Origin: a virus
DNA length: 21,330 nt
IMG/VR virus record: IMGVR_UViG_3300037316_000194
Coordinates: 1 to 21,330 of that record
Reading direction: 5' to 3' (one strand)
The notes beneath the pieces were generated by a model. The model worked only from the letters and a program-made list of their open reading frames with translations, did no database searches and had not been told where the DNA came from. Shown piece after piece: positions 16,690 through 21,330 of this stretch (the first letter of the stretch is position 1; every line of letters starts with the position of its first letter). The position numbers and the translations under genes were made by a program.

Positions 16690-17709
16690 ATGTGGGAAGA
16701 ACGCAAGAAAATCATTGCGCAAATCGAAAAAAAGCGTGACTCGCGCCTGATTTGCTACCTGACTTCGGATCGTCAGAACGCCATCGCTATCATTGCGAAG
16801 GACGTTATTCCTTTTTTTTATAATCAACTAATGCAGTGGGGCAAGGTGAATCGGCTTGATATTCTTGTGTTCACAACTGGCGGCGACACGCTAGCTGCGT
16901 TCGGATTGGGCCAGCTCGTTAGAGAATTTGCGGAATGGGTAGGTGTTTTGGTTCCTGAGAAATGTTTCAGTGCGGGGACCTTGTTTGCTCTTTGTGCAGA
17001 CGAGATTTACATGACTGGCGCTGGCACGCTTAGCCCAATCGATCCTAGTATCACGACGCCTTTGAACCCAGTGGCCGAAGGTCAGATGCCCGGACAAAGG
17101 CAACTCTTGCCGGTAAGTGTTGAAAGTGTTGCCGGTTTCAAGAGCCTGCTACAGGAAGAATGGGGGATCAAGAGCGAAGAGTCATTAGTGCAGGTTTACA
17201 AGCTCTTAGCGGAACGTGTACACCCTCTCGCACTGGGGGACGTCTACAGGAGCCGCCAACAAATCGAAAGACTCGCTCGTCAACTGCTGGTTGGCCACCG
17301 GAAGGACAAGGCAAGTATCACGAAGATTATCCAAACCCTTACAAGGGGGTTAGGTTCACACGACTACCCAATTTCGAGGAAAGAGGCTCGCATGCTAATG
17401 GGCCGCCAGATAGCTGCCGATGACACTGATTTGGAGAAGCTTGTATGGCAGCTTTTTCAAGACTATAGACAGGAATTGTCTCTTGGAGTGCCCTACAATC
17501 CAACGGCAGAACTCGCAAAACAACAAGCTGCTGGAACCCAGGTCCCTTTGCGAATCAAGCTGAACATGGCGGTCATTGAGAGTATCCAATCGAGGGATGT
17601 TTTCGAGCAGGAGTCGTTGCTATCCGAAATGGTCGTTCAGGGTCCTGCCGGTCCAATGAAAGCACTTCAGCAAGCGGTAGTCGACGCGGGTTGGAAACAT
17701 TACGTGTAG
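16690..17709 (+). CDS. SDH-type serine protease (ClpP/SppA fold), cassette gene 1
   Basis: A 339-residue soluble protein of the serine dehydrogenase proteinase (SDH_sah) type, a branch of the ClpP/SppA fold. ILVFTTGGDTLAAFGLGQLV (58-77) carries the TxGG oxyanion turn. CFSAGTLFALCADEI (92-106) carries the probable nucleophile Ser94. GTLSPIDPSI (112-121) is the following conserved strand. HPLALGDVYRSRQQIERLARQLL (178-200) and SHDYPISRKEA (223-233) hold candidate histidines H178 and H224 for catalysis. There is no signal peptide or transmembrane segment, so it would act in the cytoplasm, unlike SppA. Base composition is lower in GC than flanking genes (hand count 23/60 G+C in 16801-16860, against 41/60 in 13021-13080). 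It ends 17 bp before the next gene, with which it forms an operon. The substrate is unknown. No clear Shine-Dalgarno is visible. Confidence 0.85.
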   Translation: MWEERKKIIAQIEKKRDSRLICYLTSDRQNAIAIIAKDVIPFFYNQLMQWGKVNRLDILVFTTGGDTLAAFGLGQLVREFAEWVGVLVPEKCFSAGTLFALCADEIYMTGAGTLSPIDPSITTPLNPVAEGQMPGQRQLLPVSVESVAGFKSLLQEEWGIKSEESLVQVYKLLAERVHPLALGDVYRSRQQIERLARQLLVGHRKDKASITKIIQTLTRGLGSHDYPISRKEARMLMGRQIAADDTDLEKLVWQLFQDYRQELSLGVPYNPTAELAKQQAAGTQVPLRIKLNMAVIESIQSRDVFEQESLLSEMVVQGPAGPMKALQQAVVDAGWKHYV

Positions 17710-17726
17710 CTGTTTGGGAGGCAGAC

Positions 17727-18350
17727 ATGGAAACGACTAATCACGATTTCAGTACGAATCAAGGTGTGCTCGATTCACTGGCGCCGGCCATGAGGAACGC
17801 TCAGTACACTTTTCCGACGTATAGCGAAGCGAGCCAAAGTAACATACTTTTCAATCCGGTCACAGGTTTTCGGCTCGGTGTTCCCACCGCCGAATTCTTG
17901 GCGACATCGTGCCCACCCACGATCGTGGATATTCGGCCTAACACTGCCGCACGACTTCCCGGATGGCAGGTGTTTAATCTTGCTCGACGCCTTGTTGAGG
18001 TGTTCCGAAATATCGAGAGGATCGCAGGACTCCCAGCGGACTGGGATTCATTCGGAAGCGGACGGGCTGCCCCAATCGCAGTGAATATCGCGCGCAACCT
18101 AGTCTGGAACGTCGTGGTCAAATTAGCTGCTCAAGGGGTAGACGCGACCCCCTACGATGTTGCGCCCTTGTCCGGTCGAGGTGTGCAGTTGGAGTGGCGC
18201 GGCGACGCGGGTACGATTCAGGTTGAAGTATCTGGGGAAGGCCGCTTGGGTTATCTATTGTTCCGTGGTGAGGACGCACCACGGGAAACAGAAGAGGCTG
18301 ACGACGTTTCCGAAAGCCACATTATGGCTCTAATCTCATCCTTGATTTAA
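17727..18350 (+). CDS. Conserved hypothetical protein, LPxxWDSFG family, cassette gene 2
   Basis: A 207-residue protein. The ATG at 17727 follows GGGAGG (17716-17721) at five bases; an ATG at 17691 would overlap the protease gene by 19 bp and has no better signal. LPADWDSFGSGRAAPIAVNIA (102-122), VAPLSGRGVQLEWRG (145-159) and IQVEVSGEGRLGYL (164-177) make a recognisable conserved core: LPxxWD(S/G)(F/Y)G, then a helix, then GGxxLEW and a beta hairpin. I recall this core from many bacterial proteins without assigned function, often next to a LYRRxxPDH protein as here. The N-terminal 60 residues are variable, and the C-terminal tail is acidic (GEDAPRETEEADD). It probably works with its neighbours. 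No catalytic motif is evident, so a binding or adaptor role is possible. Confidence 0.8.
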   Translation: METTNHDFSTNQGVLDSLAPAMRNAQYTFPTYSEASQSNILFNPVTGFRLGVPTAEFLATSCPPTIVDIRPNTAARLPGWQVFNLARRLVEVFRNIERIAGLPADWDSFGSGRAAPIAVNIARNLVWNVVVKLAAQGVDATPYDVAPLSGRGVQLEWRGDAGTIQVEVSGEGRLGYLLFRGEDAPRETEEADDVSESHIMALISSLI

Positions 18351-18365
18351 TGATTTGTCACTACA

Positions 18366-18719
18366 GTGGTGCAGCCAATCGTTCCCGATGATGACGACCT
18401 TCTTTACAGGCGGTTGGTTCCGGATCATCTTTATCCAGATGGAGCAGTCAAATCGAACGCGTACAAGTTAAACGGTAAGCCGGATCCCTCTGTTTCCGTG
18501 GATCTTGAAAAGCTGACCAATGTGAAAGAGTCTCTACAGCGTTCGCGTAGGGGTGATGCACTACTCGGTGTCATCAAAGTTCGGGAAGTGCGGGCCCTAG
18601 GACTGACCGTCCGCCACGACCCGACCGACGAAAATCCCGCCCATGCAATTATTGAAGGAAACACCACAAAGACGACCTGTGAGCAGCTCGCCAAGTTGAC
18701 GATGCCCCTTCAGGGATAG
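18366..18719 (+). CDS. Conserved hypothetical protein, LYRR...NPAHA family, cassette gene 3
   Basis: A 117-residue protein starting at GTG (18366; a second GTG follows at once), 15 bp after the stop of gene 2, with no clear Shine-Dalgarno, so translational coupling is likely. Motifs are DDLLYRRLVPDHL (10-22), SVDLEKLT (44-51), RALGLTVRHDP (76-86) and NPAHAIIEG (90-98). From memory these define a widespread family of short proteins of unknown function, often adjacent to LPxxWDG-type proteins. The conserved H84 and D85 (HDP) and H93 (PAH) could bind metal or form an active site, though that is speculation. There is no signal peptide or membrane segment. It is the last gene of the low-GC cassette. 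Confidence 0.8.
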   Translation: MVQPIVPDDDDLLYRRLVPDHLYPDGAVKSNAYKLNGKPDPSVSVDLEKLTNVKESLQRSRRGDALLGVIKVREVRALGLTVRHDPTDENPAHAIIEGNTTKTTCEQLAKLTMPLQG

Positions 18720-18763
18720 GGCCCGTTAAAAGAAGGATTCCTACGAATAATCCGCAAACGGGT

Positions 18764-18790
18764 ATGAGTAGAATCGGCCAGCTCGTCTAA
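18764..18790 (+). pseudogene. Possible ghost start of the downstream virion gene
   Basis: ATG AGT AGA ATC GGC CAG CTC GTC TAA reads MSRIGQLV-stop. The real gene 109 bp downstream opens MLKIGQLAQ. Thirteen bases (ATCGGCCAGCTCG against ATCGGCCAACTCG) differ at one position. The family D palindrome lies between. A chance match is possible over so short a stretch. Confidence 0.35.
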
Positions 18791-18799
18791 GTAGAGAAG

Positions 18800-18860
18800 A
18801 CTTCAGTCCGTGCGGTTTTTGTTCGCAGTGATGGCAACGCCGACAGGCTGAAGCCTGCGC
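18800..18860. repeat. Family D palindrome between cassette and virion gene
   Basis: GACTTCAGTCCGTGCGG (about 18799) faces GACAGGCTGAAGCCTGCGC (18842-18860), whose own CAGGCTGAAGCCTG is nearly self-complementary. This is the same family as 11472-11487. Confidence 0.6.
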
Positions 18861-18872
18861 TAATGAAACCCC

Positions 18873-19412
18873 ATGCTGAAAATCGGCCAACTCGCGCAGA
18901 TCAAGAGCGACTCGCCCTATGTGTACGAGGCGCTCACGCAGCTCGTGAACGGGGTGAATGCTGTCGGACGCGCGACCGGCGTCGATCCCTCGGGCGCCAT
19001 TGCCGCGCCATCGCCGATTGGCAGCCTGAACGTCACCGCCGCGGACGGAATTTTCGATTTGGCCATCACGGACAATTCGACGGTGAATCGCGGCATTTTT
19101 TATTTCGCGGAATCGGACACGACGCCCGCGTTCAGCCAGCCTTACGTGCATTTTCTCGGCAGCTCGCGCAATTTGCGGATATCGATCGGCAATCAGACGC
19201 TCTACTGGCGCGCCTACTCGCAATATCTCGGCTCGGAAACTTCGCAGCCGGTAGCCTTTGGCACTCCGCCAACCGCTGTCGCGGGAGGTGGCACGGCCGC
19301 GGGCCCGGCGCTGCAGCCCTCGAGCGGTAGCGGCACCGCGTCCGGCAGCGAAGGCGGCTCCGGCTTCGGCCAGGTGGCGCGGAGCAGCTCCGGCCCCGTC
19401 ATTTTGCGGTAA
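18873..19412 (+). CDS. Phage virion-type protein with Gly/Ser-rich tail
   Basis: A 179-residue protein starting MLKIGQLAQIKSDSPYVYEALTQLVNGVNAVG, a helical opening. Residues 45-125 are beta-rich (IGSLNVTAADGIFDLAITDN, GIFYFAESDTTPAFSQPYVHF, LRISIGNQTLYWRAYSQYLGS) and look like one fibronectin-like sandwich. Residues 140-175 are low-complexity Gly/Ser/Ala (GGGTAAGPALQPSSGSG). The codon use is GC-rich like the tail genes, and the cassette is the intruder before it. I do not recognise a named family; a minor tail or baseplate component is inferred from neighbours. No strong Shine-Dalgarno is visible before the ATG. Confidence 0.7.
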   Translation: MLKIGQLAQIKSDSPYVYEALTQLVNGVNAVGRATGVDPSGAIAAPSPIGSLNVTAADGIFDLAITDNSTVNRGIFYFAESDTTPAFSQPYVHFLGSSRNLRISIGNQTLYWRAYSQYLGSETSQPVAFGTPPTAVAGGGTAAGPALQPSSGSGTASGSEGGSGFGQVARSSSGPVILR

Positions 19413-19425
19413 GTAAAAACAATTT

Positions 19426-19459
19426 CACCACAGAGAACACAGAGGTCACAGAGAAAACA
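19426..19459. repeat. Family C-like left arm of a nested repeat stack
   Basis: CACCACAGAGAACACAGAGG and TCACAGAGAAAAC pair with TTTTCTCTCTGTCCTCTG at 19747-19764 (reverse complement). Between these arms lie a MITE-like element and a family A hairpin. Confidence 0.65.
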
Positions 19460-19471
19460 AAAGAATGGTGA

Positions 19472-19605
19472 CTAGAAGCCATCTCATAAATGGCAAGGCA
19501 TCCAGGCTCGGTTGGGCGTCAGGGGCTGAAGCCCTGTTTTTCAGGTTCCTGAATGTCGCGGCTGAAGCCGCGACCCACAAAGACGATTTAAGAGATATCT
19601 TCTAG
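19472..19605. mobile_element. MITE-like element, copy 2 (134 bp)
   Basis: The ends are CTAGAAGCCATCTCATAAAT and the complement of a degraded right end (GATTTAAGAGATATCTTCTAG). Inside are GGGGCTGAAGCCC and GCGGCTGAAGCCGCGACCCA as in copies 1 and 3. It is flanked by GGTGA on the left and TGACTGGTGACTGGTGA on the right. No ORF is present. Confidence 0.8.
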
Positions 19606-19706
19606 TGACTGGTGACTGGTGAAAACCCACCCGGCCACCAATTCCCAAGTTGCACGAGGGGTTTTGCTTTTCACGAGTCACAAGTTACGAATCACGAGTC
19701 ACGACG
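19606..19706. repeat. Family A hairpin adjoining MITE copy 2
   Basis: TGACTGGTGACTGGTGAAAA then CCCACCCGG on the left faces GGGGTTTTGC and TCACGAGTCACAAGTTACGA, TCACGAGTCACG on the right. The stem includes the AAAACCC/GGGTTTT pair also seen after MITE copy 3. No gene is present. Confidence 0.7.
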
Positions 19707-19746
19707 TGAGGAATCCATTTTTCCGATTCTTTTCCGCCGCCGAAAC

Positions 19747-19771
19747 TTTTCTCTCTGTCCTCTGTTTTTAT
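19747..19771. repeat. Family C-like right arm before the GNAT gene
   Basis: TTTTCTCTCTGTCCTCTGTT is the partner of the arm at 19426-19459. It runs almost to the start codon of the GNAT-like gene, which has no Shine-Dalgarno sequence. Confidence 0.6.
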
Positions 19772-19781
19772 TTTTGTTTTG

Positions 19782-20264
19782 ATGCGCATCCGCGAATACA
19801 CACCGAATGATTTCGACGCGCTTCGCCAGATGCACGCCGCGCAGGGTTTCGGCTATCCGTTCCCCGATCTTGAAAGCCCTCTGTTTGTAGCAAAGCTAGT
19901 CCTCGAAGACGAGGTCGATGACGCACCCGACGAAACTGGGGACGCCGGGGGCAGGGAAGTGCCGCATCGCAATTCCCCGCCAGAACCATCCCCCAGGGCA
20001 AATCCGCGCCGCATTGCGATGGCGGTCCTGCTGCGCCTCACAGCCGAAACGTATTTACTGCACGATCCCGCCGCCGGCACGCCCCGCCTGCGCTGGCAAC
20101 GATTCCTCGCTCTTCACGAAGCCGTGCGGAGCAGCGCGGCCGCCCGAGGCCTCGACGACGTTCAGGCATTTCTCCCGCCGCGCGTGGCGCGCGCATTCGG
20201 CCGCCGTCTGGAGCGCCTCGGCTGGACGCACGATCCCTGGCCCTGTTTTTCGCGGCGAGTGTGA
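19782..20264 (+). CDS. GNAT-like acetyltransferase with an inserted loop
   Basis: A 160-residue protein resembling GCN5-related N-acetyltransferases, from the ATG at 19782 (the TTG before it is less likely). MRIREYTPNDFDALRQMHAAQGFGYPFPDL is the usual N-terminal strand-helix, FVAKLVLEDE the strand before the core, and IAMAVLLRLTAETYLLHD the central strands. FLALHEAVRSSAAARGLDDVQAFLPPRVARAFGRRLERLGW provides the late helices and last strand. The acetyl-CoA R/Q-x-x-G-x-G/A loop is not evident. Residues 46-77 (DDAPDETGDAGGREVPHRNS and a Pro-rich tail) look inserted into a strand connection, perhaps another absorbed repeat. It may be inactive or bind a different acyl donor. Phage-encoded GNAT-like proteins of this sort exist in other tailed phages (from memory). 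No Shine-Dalgarno is seen. Confidence 0.65.
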   Translation: MRIREYTPNDFDALRQMHAAQGFGYPFPDLESPLFVAKLVLEDEVDDAPDETGDAGGREVPHRNSPPEPSPRANPRRIAMAVLLRLTAETYLLHDPAAGTPRLRWQRFLALHEAVRSSAAARGLDDVQAFLPPRVARAFGRRLERLGWTHDPWPCFSRRV

Positions 20265-20267
20265 AAC

Positions 20268-20286
20268 GGTGACTGGTGAATAGTGA
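20268..20286. repeat. Family A fragment left of MITE copy 3
   Basis: GGTGACTGGTGAATAGTGA is the left side of the array into which MITE copy 3 appears to have inserted. It joins directly to CTAG. Confidence 0.7.
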
Positions 20287-20419
20287 CTAGAAGCTATCTC
20301 ATAAATGCCAGCCTTCCAAATTCGATAGAACTTCAGGGGCTAAAGCCCATGTTTTCGAGGAATCTGAATGTCGCGGCTGAAGCCGCGACCCACAATGCCA
20401 TTTATGAGATAGCTTCTAG
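20287..20419. mobile_element. MITE-like element, copy 3 (133 bp)
   Basis: The best-preserved ends: CTAGAAGCTATCTCATAAAT at the left and, inverted, ATTTATGAGATAGCTTCTAG at the right, a perfect 20-bp inverted repeat. The middle has GGGGCTAAAGCCC and GCGGCTGAAGCCGCGACCCA, as in the other copies. It is flanked by GTGA and TGACGGG. No ORF is present. Confidence 0.85.
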
Positions 20420-20570
20420 TGACGGGTAAAAACCCGCCTGCCCACCACTGCTAAAATTGCACGACGGGTTTTGCATTCCACGAATCACGGTTCACCAGTC
20501 ACGAATCACAAATCACGATTCCACGCCTTACGGTTCACCAGTCACCGATCACCAGTCACCAGACACCACT
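20420..20570. repeat. Family A array before the last gene
   Basis: TGACGGGTAAAAACCCGCC leads to a C-rich run: TCACGGTTCACCAGTCACGA, then TCACCGATCACCAGTCACCA and others. A frame opening at 20471 reads through this array, but it is repeat-coded, and a good ribosome binding site lies after it. Confidence 0.75.
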
Positions 20571-20581
20571 CGGAGGTCCCC

Positions 20582-21127
20582 ATGGGACGCGGCGCACAAG
20601 CCCAAACGCAACAAATGATCGACCAGCAACTCTCCCAGCAAAACGCCATGAACCAGCAGATCTACGGATCGACGCAGGCGCTCGGTTCGCAAGCGGCGTC
20701 CGGCTATCAGAACATGCTCGCCAATCCCGGCTATTCGCAGGCGGAACAATCGGCGATCGGCAATCTCTCGCAGTCGGCGCTGTCGTCCTCCTTTGACGCG
20801 CTCGCGCAAAACGCCGCGAACCGCGCCGCGCGCACGCGCAACTCCGCCGGCTACGGCGAATTAGTCGACTCCCTCGCGCGCACCCAGGGCCAGGACCAGG
20901 CCAACCTCGCGCAGCAAAATCAAATCGCATTCGCCAATGCCTCGCGCTCGGACACGAGTTCGGCGCTCTCCGGTCTCTCCGGACTCTACGGCACCGACTC
21001 GGGGCTGCTCGGACGCGCCCTCGGCGTCCCCGCGCAATTGCTCGACGCCAGCGCGCGCAACGCGGCGTCCAGCGGATTCAACTTCGGTTTCGGCCCCGGC
21101 GGATTGTCGTTTGGCTTTAAAGGATAG
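20582..21127 (+). CDS. Ala/Gln/Ser-rich phage-type protein
   Basis: A 181-residue protein. The ATG at 20582 follows GGAGG (20572-20576) and is preferred over an upstream in-frame ATG at 20471, which would add residues read from a family A array. The protein is rich in Gln, Ala, Ser and Asn: AQTQQMIDQQLSQQNAMNQQ near the N-terminus, then a long helical region (SYSQAEQSAIGNLSQSALSS-like; ANRAARTRNSAGYGELVDSL) and a Gly/Phe tail (FNFGFGPGGLSFGFKG). Gln-rich helical proteins late in a structural block are sometimes internal virion or tail-chaperone proteins, but I know no family here. There are no transmembrane segments. Confidence 0.7.
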   Translation: MGRGAQAQTQQMIDQQLSQQNAMNQQIYGSTQALGSQAASGYQNMLANPGYSQAEQSAIGNLSQSALSSSFDALAQNAANRAARTRNSAGYGELVDSLARTQGQDQANLAQQNQIAFANASRSDTSSALSGLSGLYGTDSGLLGRALGVPAQLLDASARNAASSGFNFGFGPGGLSFGFKG

Positions 21128-21199
21128 CTCGCAATTCTCACCACAAATCTTGCTGTTTTCCGTCTGTGTTGCTCCAAAGCCCGCGTCACATGCATGACG

Positions 21200-21330
21200 C
21201 GGTCCGAGTAGGGCAGGCTTAAACCTTTCGCCCTGTGACGGCGCTGCACACGGAAGCCCGACAAGCTAAACAGGCCGCGGAAAAAGTATTTTATTTTGTC
21301 ATTCCGAGCGAAGCGAGGAATCTCTCTTCG
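21200..21330. repeat. Dispersed repeats at the right edge (families D and E)
   Basis: GAGTAGGGCAGGCTTAAACC is related to family D at 11466. AACAGGCCGCGGAAAAAGTA matches the 13533-13555 element. CATTCCGAGC then GAGGAATCTC from 21300 is the start of a family E hairpin that probably continues beyond the window. No gene is seen in 21128-21330. Confidence 0.65.

Noticed and set aside
16403-16750. Frame of 115 codons spanning the end of the nozzle gene and the start of the protease gene
   Set aside because: It overlaps two convincing genes and has no coherent protein features or start signal.
20471-20581. N-terminal extension of the last gene
   Set aside because: Repeat-coded (SPVTNHKSRF-type), and a strong GGAGG lies just before the ATG at 20582.

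Overview
The window looks like part of an Acidobacteriota (Terriglobia-like) genome, probably a resident prophage or phage-derived block. This is inferred from high-GC coding sequence, Acidobacteria-style small genes, and several families of short inverted repeats in nearly every gap. No rRNA, tRNA or taxonomic marker is present, so the assignment is tentative.

Layout: 1-6979 is a head module: portal, scaffold-like protein, major capsid protein and two small virion-type proteins. A small reverse-strand gene (2655-2891) is wedged between portal and scaffold. 7153-7776 encodes a protein with a C-terminal zinc ribbon. 8018-12388 holds a 1148-residue fibre/spike-like protein and a short fibronectin-III-like protein, both with export signals, then a holin-like two-helix membrane protein. 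12657-16475 encodes a tail adaptor-like protein and a large tail-nozzle-like protein in the T7 gp11/gp12 order, suggesting a podovirus-type tail. 16690-18719 is a compact three-gene cassette of lower GC: a ClpP/SppA-fold serine protease of the SDH type and two conserved proteins of unknown function. It looks like an inserted accessory system. 18873-21127 returns to phage-type genes: a virion-type protein, a GNAT-like protein and an Ala/Gln/Ser-rich protein. Terminase, integrase, replication and lysis enzymes are not in the window.

The gaps are filled with repeats: (A) arrays of a 7-bp unit GTGANNN facing arrays of its complement; (B) degenerate ACCTGCC/GGCAGGT arrays; (C) long hairpins of the CCACGGATGGACACAGA type; (D) short GCAGGCTTCAGCCTGC palindromes; (E) a CATTCCGAGC...GAGGAATCT hairpin; and a 133-134 bp MITE-like element in three copies, each inside or beside a family A array. 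Families A, B and E also sit in frame inside the portal and scaffold genes and are translated as low-complexity inserts. This suggests long residence in a repeat-rich host, or a phage that co-evolved with such a host.

The strongest candidates for something undescribed are the protease cassette and the MITE-like element together with its heptamer-array target.
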